Part shown: in pieces, positions 40,272-49,666 of the stretch
Numbering within the stretch: position 1 is the first letter of the stretch
Layout of the letters: each line of letters opens with the position of its first letter
Source of the DNA: Candidatus Pantoea varia
GTDB lineage: Bacteria; Pseudomonadota; Gammaproteobacteria; Enterobacterales; Enterobacteriaceae
Assembly: GCF_900115075.1 (NCBI RefSeq)
Contig: NZ_FOVG01000007.1
Coordinates: 94,391-158,390, forward strand
Length of the DNA: 64,000 bases
Direction: 5' to 3'
Program-made: the position numbers and the translations under genes
Notes under the pieces: generated by a model
Database searches by the model: none
What the model was told of the DNA's origin: nothing
What the model saw: the letters and a program-made list of their open reading frames with translations, nothing else

Positions 40272-41102
40272 ATGATTTACATTATCGATGATCAGGTAAC
40301 CTACAATTCAGATGACTGTACGCTGGCTCATCTTCCTACTCAGGAAACGCTGAGTCTGAGTATTTCATCAGGTCGACTTTTTGAGCAGTTACTGAATTCC
40401 GAAGGTGAAATACTTGCGCGTGATACCCTTTTGACTGAAGTCTGGGATAAATATGGCCTGCGTGGATCAAACAGTAATCTGAATCAGTATCTGAGTATTC
40501 TGCGCAGAGCGCTCGCGGCTTATGGTTGTGAAAATCTGATTATCACCATTCCGAAAATCGGCATCCGACTCAATACTGACATCAAAATTGAACGGGAATC
40601 TTCCCCGGTTTTTGTTGTGACAGAGGTTCAGAGTGATGAAGAGACTGCGGAGAGTGCTGTTTCCAGCCAGGATAGCCCGGCGATACGCTCCGAGCCTGTT
40701 ATGGCGGATAAGGTTGTCAAAAAATCTGGCCTCAACGTCAGGCAGGGCATATTTTTCCTCATGCTGATGGTGCTGGGCAGCGCTTTCTGGTACTTCAGTA
40801 TAAGTAAGCCTGCTGAAAAGAATTCTTCTATGAGTACTATCAAATTGCAAGGCGGCTGCGAGGCGGTGATCGTTGAGGGGCTGGATGTGTTTGAGCAAAA
40901 GTCTCTGGATAAGCAAATTCTTGAAATTCTCAAAGAGAATAATCAATCCTGTGTGCCGGGACGACGCATCTATTTCGATAAAAATACTTCATTCACAACG
41001 ACTGATTATGGCAGGACCATTCTCTCCGCATGTAATCTTAACAGCAGTGGCCATATCGTTTCCTGCGACAACTTCTATTATCTTGACTGGAGAACGTTTT
41101 GA
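40272..41102 (+). CDS. ToxR/MarT-like membrane transcription regulator (pair 1)
   Basis: A 276-aa membrane-bound regulator. Residues 1-105 form an OmpR-type winged helix with the ToxR/CadC pattern (SGRLFEQLLNSEGEILARDTLLTEVWDKYG ... TIPKIGIRL is the typical end). A linker, then one membrane helix (about 157-176), leaves a periplasmic domain of about 95 residues with four cysteines, likely redox sensing. It is coupled to a FidL-like gene by a TTGA overlap. The same pairing occurs for MarT-FidL in Salmonella SPI-3, where MarT activates an autotransporter adhesin. Confidence 0.87.
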   Translation: MIYIIDDQVTYNSDDCTLAHLPTQETLSLSISSGRLFEQLLNSEGEILARDTLLTEVWDKYGLRGSNSNLNQYLSILRRALAAYGCENLIITIPKIGIRLNTDIKIERESSPVFVVTEVQSDEETAESAVSSQDSPAIRSEPVMADKVVKKSGLNVRQGIFFLMLMVLGSAFWYFSISKPAEKNSSMSTIKLQGGCEAVIVEGLDVFEQKSLDKQILEILKENNQSCVPGRRIYFDKNTSFTTTDYGRTILSACNLNSSGHIVSCDNFYYLDWRTF

Positions 41103-41596
41103 AACGGAACGCCACATTCATGCTGACGCTAACACTCGCTGCGCTGCTGCTGGTGATTTTTGCCGGGATTAATTATTTTAAGCCCCGACCTGACGATTTT
41201 CCTTTCCGCTGTTCAGCGTTCAGCCGCTACGATCTTAGTCGGCATGATGATGATAAGATTAAGTTTGCTGTTTCACAGGACCTTCGCTTTATTGATTCTA
41301 AACAGGGCTATCTGTTGCTGAACGGACAGGTAAATTTTGGTGATAAAGTTACAACGCTTAATCGACGCGTTGCGCTGAGCGCAGGGAATAAAATTGATAG
41401 TGATACTTATCGCTATAAAATAAGAACGGTTATTACCGCAACCAACGATACGACGCCAGATGCAGTATTTAATATTCTGCTGGCGGAAATTACGCTCGAT
41501 CCTGGTTATCTGCAACTGGATGTCACGCAGATTGATAAGAAAACTTACCTGGTCGGCGGGCCGTTATCTTACCTGTTCACCTGCCAGCGATATTAA
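41099..41596 (+). CDS. FidL-like membrane protein (pair 1)
   Basis: A 165-aa protein with one N-terminal membrane helix (about 8-26) and a periplasmic domain. It resembles the small FidL-type partners encoded after ToxR-like regulators, which may stabilise or modulate the regulator. It starts with TTG overlapping the stop of the regulator; GGAG lies six bases upstream. The later ATG at residue 8 would remove the first residues only. Confidence 0.8.
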   Translation: MKRNATFMLTLTLAALLLVIFAGINYFKPRPDDFPFRCSAFSRYDLSRHDDDKIKFAVSQDLRFIDSKQGYLLLNGQVNFGDKVTTLNRRVALSAGNKIDSDTYRYKIRTVITATNDTTPDAVFNILLAEITLDPGYLQLDVTQIDKKTYLVGGPLSYLFTCQRY

Positions 41597-41733
41597 TCTC
41601 AGGCGACGGCGATCAGGGATAACTGAGGTATTTAAAACCGAAAGACGAAGGTATCTTCCGGCTTTAAAGCTTCGTTCGGCATTTCACGACAAGCAGTTAT
41701 CCTGACTATCCATATCGAGCTATAACATTCGTT

Positions 41734-42213
41734 TTAACTATCTCTGGCCGTATTTTTACATATATAAGTGGGAATTGAATCCACCATAAAAACAAAGTTA
41801 TTATTATTCTGCTTTAGTATACGTATGTAGATGTCTTTTCCGGGTTTGATGAAGAAACGGGGCACATACAAGCTCAACTCCTCATCATCAAAGCTGTCAT
41901 CAGGCAGCTTGATATTTTTGTCAGATAACATGTAATAGATATCGCCATTGCGCTGCAGATTAAAAGAAATCTTACGATTGAAAATTTTTTCAGGGTTCAC
42001 ATCTGAACGGCCAGTGATATGCACCAGACCAAAATTCCCGCGAATCGTGTAGTTAAGTGACAGATAATATACTTCGTCTTGATAATGCTGTACTAAACTG
42101 GCTGCGCAAGTAAAACTATCCATCTGCCTCTGATGAATATAGGCACAGATTAAATAGGCTACCTCTGCTAAAATAATCACGGTTAATAGAGCGCCAGCAC
42201 ATTTTCTAATCAC
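41734..42213 (-). CDS. FidL-like membrane protein (pair 2)
   Basis: A 159-aa protein with an N-terminal membrane helix and a periplasmic domain, starting with GTG one base after the pair-2 regulator. Its overall layout mirrors that of the pair-1 FidL-like protein, including a conserved cysteine after the helix (FTCAASL versus FRCSAFS). It is therefore a diverged paralog. Confidence 0.75.
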   Translation of the reverse strand: MIRKCAGALLTVIILAEVAYLICAYIHQRQMDSFTCAASLVQHYQDEVYYLSLNYTIRGNFGLVHITGRSDVNPEKIFNRKISFNLQRNGDIYYMLSDKNIKLPDDSFDDEELSLYVPRFFIKPGKDIYIRILKQNNNNFVFMVDSIPTYICKNTARDS

Positions 42214-42214
42214 T

Positions 42215-43108
42215 CTATTTTAAACCTCTGAAGTAATATTCTGAAATGCAAATGTTTTGTTCGCTCATTTGCTTATTGCAACGAACGACAGAGATTCTTG
42301 GCAGCATAACATAATGAGTTATGTATACCCATGGATAATCACTGCAACTGATTTTAAATTGACTAACCAACGACATCATTCTGATTTTGTCATCTGGTGT
42401 GGCATTTTTATCGGCAATAAAAATATGACAGCCGCTGGTATTAGCAAGAAAATGGTAATCACTAAAATAGTGACGAATGTTGCACCCAGAATTGGTGAGG
42501 CTCACTATAACCACCAGTGAAAACATTGCCACCAGACCCATCACCCACAGGTAAAGGGAGAATGATTTTCTCGGGATTAAAACTTCCTGTGGCTGGTTTA
42601 TCATTGGTTCAGCAGTTATTCCTGCGACAGGTATCGCCGCCTTCGGTTCGACCTCTTCAACCTCCGGCTGTCGTATCAGACTATCATGTTCAGGTGCCTC
42701 CTGTGTCTTAGAATATTCATCTATGAGAAAGGGATGCTCCTGGCTGATGTCTGCCAGTTTTTCACTACTGCGCTTTTTAATGAGTGTCCCGCTGGCCAGC
42801 GTCAAGCCGACCCGAGGAATGGTCATTATCGGATCTTCCAGCATTCCAACTTTTTTTAATCCTTTCCTGAGGAGTGAAATGTTCTGATAAAAAGTATTAG
42901 GCGTGATCAGCATACCATTTTTTTCCCAGACAGTTTTCATAAACTCATGCTGTGTAACAATTTCATTACTTTTCTGAAGTAATAATAAGAGACAGCGACT
43001 GGCGGGAGAATTCAAAACCACTACTTTTTCAGGATCGTTAAGATTGCTTAGAGTGCTTGCTGCAGGATGAAATTCAATGAACCCATTGATAATATAATAA
43101 TTATGCAT
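42215..43108 (-). CDS. ToxR/MarT-like membrane transcription regulator (pair 2)
   Basis: A 297-aa regulator with N-terminal winged helix (PASRCLLLLLQKSNEIVTQHEFMKTVWEKNG ... TIPRVGLTL), a long acidic proline/glutamate linker, one membrane helix near 185-205, and a periplasmic domain with five cysteines. It faces the pair-1 genes head to head across the FidL-like genes. Targets could include the adjacent fimbrial/export operon, but no operator could be assigned. Confidence 0.85.
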   Translation of the reverse strand: MHNYYIINGFIEFHPAASTLSNLNDPEKVVVLNSPASRCLLLLLQKSNEIVTQHEFMKTVWEKNGMLITPNTFYQNISLLRKGLKKVGMLEDPIMTIPRVGLTLASGTLIKKRSSEKLADISQEHPFLIDEYSKTQEAPEHDSLIRQPEVEEVEPKAAIPVAGITAEPMINQPQEVLIPRKSFSLYLWVMGLVAMFSLVVIVSLTNSGCNIRHYFSDYHFLANTSGCHIFIADKNATPDDKIRMMSLVSQFKISCSDYPWVYITHYVMLPRISVVRCNKQMSEQNICISEYYFRGLK

Positions 43109-43269
43109 CAGATAAAGCCAAGCTGAAAAGTGTAGTTTAACTTTTTTATGCTTGTGTAGTTATCTTCATTCAATACATCTTTTTAAGATTGTGTTTTCAT
43201 TTTGGGATGTATTTTAATTTCTCATCTAAACGTGCTTGATAGGGTCATAATGCTATCCTTGTAAACGAA

Positions 43270-43303
43270 AAAGAAGGTGTAGAATATTCTGCACCTTGTT
43301 TTT
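43270..43303. terminator. Bidirectional terminator at the end of the fimbria/export operon
   Basis: A 24-bp near-perfect palindrome (AAGGTG..AGAATATTCT..CACCTT) with A/T tracts on both sides; TTGTTTTT follows on the plus strand, TTCTTTTT on the minus strand. It may end the long leftward operon. Confidence 0.7.
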
Positions 43304-43305
43304 AA

Positions 43306-43413
43306 TCATGGGTTCTGACCTTTTGCGAACTGGGACCTTATTTCGCCTGGATTCATGAATTGTTTAGTCGATATTGAGACCACTTTGCCGAAAGATTCTT
43401 GCTCAGCGTTAAG
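43306..43413 (-). pseudogene. Possible coding remnant (C-terminal fragment)
   Basis: A 35-codon open stretch, bounded on its 5' side by an in-frame TGA and lacking any start. It reads like a protein C terminus (ending FMNPGEIRSQFAKGQNP) and lies directly before the terminator, in the position where a cargo gene of the Eag-like protein would be expected. The family is not recognised and chance cannot be excluded. Confidence 0.3.
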
Positions 43414-43723
43414 TCACCACCAGTAATCATTAATGGAGTTCACAATTTATCCATAAAACTGGATGTTTTAGGGAGTATGGTAGCACAGTTTTAAATTAAT
43501 TTAAACACATCGTTTACAGTTAACGAATTTCAGGGGGTTATATCAGTTGCAGCATCATTTTAAGTCAGATGGTAGAAACTGAAATAGATTTATTTGATAA
43601 CCATGCCTGTGATCTAATGAATGATTAAGACAAACCAGGGTTTTTAAATTTATGGTTTATATTGAATTTTTTATTCAGGAATTAACGAATTTTTCGATGA
43701 TCCTGATGACTCTTCTCCTGCAA

Positions 43724-44161
43724 TTATATTTTATTCATTTTGAAATTAGTAACGCAATGATGTAATCGGTTTATTTCATTTTCCATAGATACTTCATCAG
43801 GATAAACAGAAGTGAAGTTAATGATTTTATCTTCTGAAATCTGGCACGCATAACTGACCTGCCAGAGGCGGTTGGCAGTTCCAGGTCCAGGTGAGAATGT
43901 ATATATTACTTTTATTGAGTCAGTGAAGGTGTCCCCATTATTTATTTCTTCCATTTCAATTAGTTTGAAATTATTAAGTATTTTCTCTGCATTATTAATT
44001 TGCTGAGAAATATCCTCAGCAAGTGTGCGTCCTGCTGCGATAGGACTCCGGTTAATTGTAATTTGCTGTCCAGTTTTGAACATCACAATATTAATGTACT
44101 GCGTTCTCACATCCTCATTGAAATGAAGAGTTCCTTCCACGCATAATAAAGTATTATTCAT
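43724..44161 (-). CDS. Eag/DcrB-like (DUF1795) protein
   Basis: A 145-aa cytosolic protein with no signal peptide. Its layout (a starting strand with EGTLHF, then INIVMF, ITINRSPIAAGRTLAEDISQQI and a LNNFKLIEMEEI segment) resembles the DcrB/DUF1795 family. That family includes Eag chaperones which load type VI secretion effectors. No type VI gene is nearby. AAAGGAG precedes the ATG, 50 bp after the exporter gene in the same direction. It may be an adaptor for the exported substrate, or a leftover of an effector locus; both are inferences. Confidence 0.68.
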   Translation of the reverse strand: MNNTLLCVEGTLHFNEDVRTQYINIVMFKTGQQITINRSPIAAGRTLAEDISQQINNAEKILNNFKLIEMEEINNGDTFTDSIKVIYTFSPGPGTANRLWQVSYACQISEDKIINFTSVYPDEVSMENEINRLHHCVTNFKMNKI

Positions 44162-44211
44162 ATTTACTCCTTTGTATTAGTACAGAGTGGTGTAAAAGAC
44201 CTCCCATCTTG

Positions 44212-46374
44212 TCATACTGCTTCTAAAATAACCTGTGAGTCGTTTATTAATGCTACAAAATCAGATTTAGATATCTCGATCACACCTTGGCTGTTAATTT
44301 GAATAATACGGTCAGCACTCAAAATAGTCTCCGGTCGATGCGCGATAATGATGCGGGTAACACTCATGTGTTTAATCGCATCATTGATAGCGCTTTCTCT
44401 GGCCACATCCAGATGGCTAGTCGCTTCATCGAGAATCAACACCCGCGGCTGACGGTATAGGGCTCGAGCGAGGATTACCCTTTGTACTTGGCCACCAGAA
44501 AGTGATGATCCCATGTCGCCGACCATGCTGTTATAACCCATCGGCATTGCCATAATGTCGCTATGAATCTGGGCAATACGAGCTGCTCTTTCGACCTGTG
44601 CTTTATCAAGGTTGGAATCAAAGAAACTGATGTTGTCCATGATAGAACCGGCAAACATCATGTCATTTTGCATTACGCTACCTATCAAATCCCGGTAGTA
44701 TGTCATTCCCAACTTGGTATGATCGATACCATTGATATTGATACAGCCTGAGTCCGGTTTGAGCAGGCCAAGCAGTAGTTTTGCCAGCGTAGTTTTACCC
44801 TGCCCGGAAGGACCAATGATGGCCACCGATTCTCCGGCCTCAATGCTCAGGTTAAAGTTAGTGAAGATTTCCGGATCGTTTGAGGAATAACGGAAAGAGA
44901 GGGCGCTGATGTCCAGACGTACCGGGCCTTTATCCTCAGTCAGTGCAACATTGCTTTCCATATTCTGCTCTTTTTCACTTAAAACAATGTCGGACAGACG
45001 CTCGCCGTGTAAGCGTAGCATTTTAAATTCAATCAGTGCGTTAATGAGTCCGGCAGAACGTGTGATAAACTGATCTGAGAACGAGATGAACGCTACCAGC
45101 ATCCCGCTGGTGAAATTGCCGTCCAGAACTTGTGCCGCAGCCAGCCAAATCAGCACAATTTTACCAACACCAGAAATAGTCCCCTGTAATGTACTGAAAA
45201 AAATAGAAAGTTTCTGCGTGGTAATCCCTTTATTTGTGGACTCCACCGTCTCGTTGGTATAAGTGGATACGCGAAGATCCTGTTTATTATTCAGTTTAAT
45301 CGCCTGCACGCCACGAATCGATTCTAATAATTGTGACTGCACCACTGCTGAAGCCATCAGCTGATCTTCGTTAGCTTGACGAAATGGTTCAAAAGAGATC
45401 CAACGAATCAGTGCATAGAGCAGGAACAGGCCGATCACCACAAACGTCAGGGTGGCGTTATAAGTAAAAATCACGCCGAGAGTGATCAGCGCCATTACGC
45501 CATCAAAAATAGACGATATAAAACGTCCAGTCAGCGTGCTTTGGATAGTACCTATGGAACCAAAGCGCGAAAGAATATCGCCAACATGGCGTTCTTCGAA
45601 GTAATTCAGTGGCAATCCCAGCAAATGGGCGCAAAGATTGGATGACCATTGCACACTCAACATGCTTGAGAACCATGTGGTTACCCAACTCCGTAGCGCT
45701 GAAATGAGGTTCTGGAATAATGTGATACAAATGAATGCTACGCCAAGCAGCGTCAGTAAATCGCGATCCGCTGATACCAGTACCTGATCGATCACCCACT
45801 GCATATAAAATGGCGTGATGATACCGAAGAATTCCAGCGTCAGCGATAGCAATGCCACTTGCATAAAGGCTGACCCAATCCCAGACACATTTCGGATCAG
45901 GCTCAGCATTGAGATAGATTTTTTCTCATCCTTTTTCTCAAACGTCGCCGCTGGATATAGCTCCAGTGCCACGCCGGTGAATGAGGCTGAGGCTTCATCC
46001 ATAGGCACTTTTCGAACCCCACGCGCCGGGTCGTGGATAATGAGTTTGTTTTTCTTAATGTCTTTGAGCACGACAAAATGGTTCATGTCCCAGTGCAGTA
46101 TGCAGGGCAGGTTGAGTTTGTTTAACTCATCCAGTTCAAGGCGAACTGCGCGGCTTCCCAGGCCCATTCTCTGTGCGAATGACATGATATTCGCCAATGT
46201 GCTGCCTTTCAGGGACGTCGGAAATCGCTGGCGCAGCGAGACCATATCAATGTGATGGCCGTAAAAGCCAGCAATCATGCCAATACAGGTCAGACCACAC
46301 TCTGCGGCTTGCGTCTGACGTAAAACAGGTAGCTTCTGGCGAAACGACAAATTTAGTTTGTGAAATAAATCCAT
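44212..46374 (-). CDS. C39-peptidase ABC exporter (colicin V/bacteriocin type)
   Basis: A 720-aa ABC transporter of the CvaB/LcnC type. The N-terminal C39 peptidase has Gln20 and catalytic Cys26 (QTQAAECGLTC), the His in HWDMNHFVVL and the Asp in IHDPARG, so it should cleave double-glycine leaders. A transmembrane domain follows, then an ATPase with Walker A (GPSGQGKTT), signature LSGGQVQR and Walker B (LILDEATSHLD). With the adjacent HlyD-like and TolC-like proteins it forms a complete type I secretion machine. The matching leader peptide was not found. Confidence 0.95.
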   Translation of the reverse strand: MDLFHKLNLSFRQKLPVLRQTQAAECGLTCIGMIAGFYGHHIDMVSLRQRFPTSLKGSTLANIMSFAQRMGLGSRAVRLELDELNKLNLPCILHWDMNHFVVLKDIKKNKLIIHDPARGVRKVPMDEASASFTGVALELYPAATFEKKDEKKSISMLSLIRNVSGIGSAFMQVALLSLTLEFFGIITPFYMQWVIDQVLVSADRDLLTLLGVAFICITLFQNLISALRSWVTTWFSSMLSVQWSSNLCAHLLGLPLNYFEERHVGDILSRFGSIGTIQSTLTGRFISSIFDGVMALITLGVIFTYNATLTFVVIGLFLLYALIRWISFEPFRQANEDQLMASAVVQSQLLESIRGVQAIKLNNKQDLRVSTYTNETVESTNKGITTQKLSIFFSTLQGTISGVGKIVLIWLAAAQVLDGNFTSGMLVAFISFSDQFITRSAGLINALIEFKMLRLHGERLSDIVLSEKEQNMESNVALTEDKGPVRLDISALSFRYSSNDPEIFTNFNLSIEAGESVAIIGPSGQGKTTLAKLLLGLLKPDSGCININGIDHTKLGMTYYRDLIGSVMQNDMMFAGSIMDNISFFDSNLDKAQVERAARIAQIHSDIMAMPMGYNSMVGDMGSSLSGGQVQRVILARALYRQPRVLILDEATSHLDVARESAINDAIKHMSVTRIIIAHRPETILSADRIIQINSQGVIEISKSDFVALINDSQVILEAV

Positions 46375-46399
46375 GATAAACCTGATGAAATAATTAAAA

Positions 46400-47659
46400 T
46401 TACAAGGACGTCATTTTGCCTAGTGCATTCAGCGGCTCAAGAACCCATTCGTAGATGCGACGCTTATCTACAATAAAGTCTGCTTCCAGACCGCTACCGG
46501 GGCGAAGGCTGCTCTGTTTGCCGTATGCCTGTACCGTCTGCTTATCCAGCGTGACTTTTACCTGATACATCGATTCCTTAACCTGGTTGTTGCCAGTGAT
46601 GGTCGAAACCTCCTGCGGCGAGAGCGCAGATTTTGAGATCTCCATTACCGTGCCGTATTGCTGGCCAAATTTCTGCCAAGGGAACGACTGGTAGCGCAGC
46701 ACCACTCGTTGTCCCGGACGTATAAAACCTATTGCCCGGCTGCTGAGCATGATCCGTGCCTGCAAACGAGCATTGTCCGGCAGCATCATCGCCAGCGTCT
46801 GACCCGCAGTGACAACCTGACCTTGTTTGACAAGTACCGCGCTGACGACACCTTTTTCCGGCGCTCGCAGCTCAATTGAGCGGCGCGATTCGTTTTCAAT
46901 CATTGACTGCGTGATCTCTGAGAGTTTCTGTTGCAGGTCATTCTTCTGCTGATAAAACGTGATCGGTTGTTCGCGCAATTGCTGCTGCGTTTGTGCCAAC
47001 TGCTGGCGAACGTCAATGCGCTGGCGGGCAACATCCTGCAAGCGCACACGAGCATCAAGTAAGTCATTCTGCTGTTGTTCCACCTGCGTGTTGGAGGCAT
47101 AACCTTCTTTGCGCATGGCGGTCATTTTGTCTAACTGGGTCTTCGACAGCTCAATCTGCTGAGTACGCTGGCGGTAAATCGTGTCCAGCTCTACTGATTG
47201 CTGGCCGAGTAAACTAACCTTCTCGTGCAACGATTTCAGCGTTTCGTTATTCAGTTTCTCAAGATTATTTAACTGGTTATTTAGCCCCTCTTTCTGTAAG
47301 TCCAGCTGGGTTGCGATAGTTTCACGCGTTTGTCCGTAGCGGGTGGAAATTTCCGAAGAAACAGTCGCAATCTGGCTACCTTTGTCTAAGCTGTCGCCCT
47401 CATGTGCAGGCAAAGCAATTACCGTTCCAGCGCTCATGGCAGTAATTGTCATCATACCGTTCTCAGGTACAAGCACGCCTTCTGCACTTTCCCGCTTGGT
47501 ATAGCTGCCAAAAATACAAAATGCGATTAGTATTGCTACCATTAAACAAATAATCGTAATAATCACCCATCTGAATGGCGGGCAATACAATGCCACGGAA
47601 CCTAATGCTTTAATCTTTTTCGCTTCAAGCGATTCTTTACGAAATAAGTCGTTATTCAT
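46400..47659 (-). CDS. HlyD-family secretion adaptor (CvaA-like)
   Basis: A 419-aa membrane-fusion protein. One N-terminal membrane helix (about 32-52) precedes a lipoyl-like half (VLVPENGMMTITAMSAGTV), a long coiled coil (about 95-240) and a second lipoyl half plus beta-barrel (LRAPEKGVVSAVLVKQGQVV). This is the CvaA/HlyD arrangement. It lies 3 bp from the TolC-like gene and 25 bp from the exporter. Confidence 0.94.
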   Translation of the reverse strand: MNNDLFRKESLEAKKIKALGSVALYCPPFRWVIITIICLMVAILIAFCIFGSYTKRESAEGVLVPENGMMTITAMSAGTVIALPAHEGDSLDKGSQIATVSSEISTRYGQTRETIATQLDLQKEGLNNQLNNLEKLNNETLKSLHEKVSLLGQQSVELDTIYRQRTQQIELSKTQLDKMTAMRKEGYASNTQVEQQQNDLLDARVRLQDVARQRIDVRQQLAQTQQQLREQPITFYQQKNDLQQKLSEITQSMIENESRRSIELRAPEKGVVSAVLVKQGQVVTAGQTLAMMLPDNARLQARIMLSSRAIGFIRPGQRVVLRYQSFPWQKFGQQYGTVMEISKSALSPQEVSTITGNNQVKESMYQVKVTLDKQTVQAYGKQSSLRPGSGLEADFIVDKRRIYEWVLEPLNALGKMTSL

Positions 47660-47662
47660 GAA

Positions 47663-48994
47663 TTACATTTCCGGTAATGCTGAACCACAGTTGAAACTCT
47701 TCATCGCGGCATAATCGAGCTTACCGGTGGCTGTTTTTAATTTAACAATGGATTGAATCAGCGTGTTTTTAGCCTGTGCCAGATCTTGAATCGCCTGGAA
47801 ATACTCTTTTTCTGCATTAAACTCATCGATCAGCGTTCTTTGGCCGATTTTTCGTCCATAGCGGGTGGCTGCCAGCCGTTTGTTAGCTGAAGATATTGCC
47901 CGTTCATAGGCTTTAATACGCGACTGGCTGTTTTGTACGCCGGACGCTGCCTGAATTGCCTGCTGTTCTGCTTTACGTCGGGAGTCAATTACTAAATCCT
48001 TATTTTGTTCGTAACGGTGCGCGGCCTCCAGACTTTGCGATATCTGGCTACCCCCGGCAAACAGTGGCACCGAAACATTCACGCTGATTTGCGTGTTATC
48101 GGTTTTAGACGTGGTGCCAAAAATAGTATCCAGATAGTTGCCGTCTTCGGCGCGGCTCCAGTTCTTACCGTATCCCGCCTGAAAGGTCACTACCGGCATA
48201 TGGTTAGATGTCGAACTCAGAATATCTGCCTCACTGGCTTTACGATTCTGAATGGCCGCCAGTACGTCGAGATTATTGGCGGCGGCATCTCGTTTTAATT
48301 GCTCAGGAAGGATCCTGTCGTTAAAACTGACACAGCGCATACTTTTATCGGAAATACTTTGCGCATCCATGCCGGTGAGTTGACGAAAAGAGACATTGGC
48401 ATCGTTGAGATCGTTTTCTGCCGCCAGTTCGTCCGCGACAGCTTTGTCGTAGTTGGCCTGTGCTTCAACCTCATCAAGGCGTGTTCCATCGCCGACTTCA
48501 AGGGCTTTCTGCGACTGTTTGAGTTTAGCGTTGAAGGCGGCCAGGATCCGCTGGTTGGTTTCCAGCACGCTTCGCTGATACAGTACGCCGTAAAATGCAG
48601 TCGTGACATCACTAATCAGTTTCTGCTGGGCAATCAGCAGATTGACATCCGCCAAATTTCCGATTACCACGCTTCTACGCCAGGTGGCGTATTTTGCCAT
48701 GTCAAACACTGGTTGTGTCAGGTTGAAGCTATAGTTATGGCGAGTTACACCGGCAGAATAGGTGGCATCTGGCTGATCGGTTTTGCTCCAGGAACCGTCT
48801 AGCGTAATCACCGGTAATAATCCAGCGAACCCCTGATATTTTTTTTGACCATCGGCGTCATGCACGCTACGGGCAGCGTTAATTTCTGCATTGTAGATAT
48901 TAGCCGCAATCAAAGATTCCTGAAGCGACAATGCCCAGACATGACTGGACAGCAATATGCCTCCTGCCAGAGGGGCAATGAATTTAATTAACAT
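47663..48994 (-). CDS. TolC-family outer-membrane channel
   Basis: A 443-aa outer-membrane efflux protein with a Sec signal (cleavage likely after VWA), and the duplicated coiled-coil repeats of TolC. FNLTQPVFDMAKYATW and SVPLFAGGSQISQSLEAA are typical repeat segments. An operon-specific TolC next to a C39 exporter suggests a dedicated channel. The ATG at 48994 is chosen over an in-frame TTG four codons earlier. Confidence 0.93.
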   Translation of the reverse strand: MLIKFIAPLAGGILLSSHVWALSLQESLIAANIYNAEINAARSVHDADGQKKYQGFAGLLPVITLDGSWSKTDQPDATYSAGVTRHNYSFNLTQPVFDMAKYATWRRSVVIGNLADVNLLIAQQKLISDVTTAFYGVLYQRSVLETNQRILAAFNAKLKQSQKALEVGDGTRLDEVEAQANYDKAVADELAAENDLNDANVSFRQLTGMDAQSISDKSMRCVSFNDRILPEQLKRDAAANNLDVLAAIQNRKASEADILSSTSNHMPVVTFQAGYGKNWSRAEDGNYLDTIFGTTSKTDNTQISVNVSVPLFAGGSQISQSLEAAHRYEQNKDLVIDSRRKAEQQAIQAASGVQNSQSRIKAYERAISSANKRLAATRYGRKIGQRTLIDEFNAEKEYFQAIQDLAQAKNTLIQSIVKLKTATGKLDYAAMKSFNCGSALPEM

Positions 48995-49016
48995 GGTTTT
49001 CCGCAAGTGTTAAAAA

Positions 49017-49652
49017 TCAAAAAAATGCATTCTGATGCAAGAAACGTAACAATTCGTTTTCATTACGCAAATGAAGTTTATTCATTGCATTTCTTTTTTG
49101 GGTTGAAATAGTGCTCATGGCGCGACATTTTTTTGAAGCTATTTCAGATAATGTATAACCTTTCTGAATAAAATTCATGACTTCCCACTCCTTTGGTGTC
49201 AAATGAGCACATTCCTGCTCTAAGTGTTCGCGCAAAGACTTAGAAATATAAGTCTCACCCGTAGGGGAAATCATAACGCTCATTAGTGCTCTAATCAATT
49301 CCTGTGGCGTGTCCTGTGAACTAACCATAATGTCTACGCCCATGTCGACTATTTTTTTTAGTAATGCTGCTTTCATGTTCTGAACCAGGAAAATGGTAGT
49401 GATATTTCTATTTTCACACAGCTTGGCAAGCACTTTTTTGATATCCGCATAGCGAAAAGAATCATCAAATAAGCATGAAGAGTTAATAATGATGATATCA
49501 ATGTTATTTTCTTTGGCCGCTGTTAACAAACTTTCAGGATCGGAAAAATGACGCAGATTAATATGGCTGACATTCATCTCCTGCTGGATGAATGAAGCAA
49601 TTAAATCATATGACATATGATATTTATGAAAGTAGGTCATATTCAATGTCAT
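49017..49652 (-). CDS. LuxR-family regulator inside the fimbria/export operon
   Basis: A protein of about 211 aa with an N-terminal receiver-like domain and a C-terminal LuxR HTH (LTPKEWEVMNFIQKGYTLSEIASKK). The receiver-like part lacks a clear phosphorylation Asp motif, so it may not be phosphorylated. It overlaps the preceding chaperone gene: a GTG start at 49670 would overlap its stop by four bases. The ATG at 49652, with AAAGG upstream, is chosen here. It sits at the junction of the fimbrial and export parts. Confidence 0.82.
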   Translation of the reverse strand: MTLNMTYFHKYHMSYDLIASFIQQEMNVSHINLRHFSDPESLLTAAKENNIDIIIINSSCLFDDSFRYADIKKVLAKLCENRNITTIFLVQNMKAALLKKIVDMGVDIMVSSQDTPQELIRALMSVMISPTGETYISKSLREHLEQECAHLTPKEWEVMNFIQKGYTLSEIASKKCRAMSTISTQKRNAMNKLHLRNENELLRFLHQNAFF

Positions 49653-49666
49653 GGTTACCTTTCTTT

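Larger units (their letters stand above)
43109..43723. other. AT-rich intergenic region with a terminator and a coding remnant
   Basis: About 615 bp between the pair-2 regulator and the Eag-like gene. It includes a bidirectional terminator (43270-43303) and, on the minus strand, an open stretch without a start (43306-43413). Otherwise no gene, double-glycine precursor or repeat was recognised. Confidence 0.5.
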
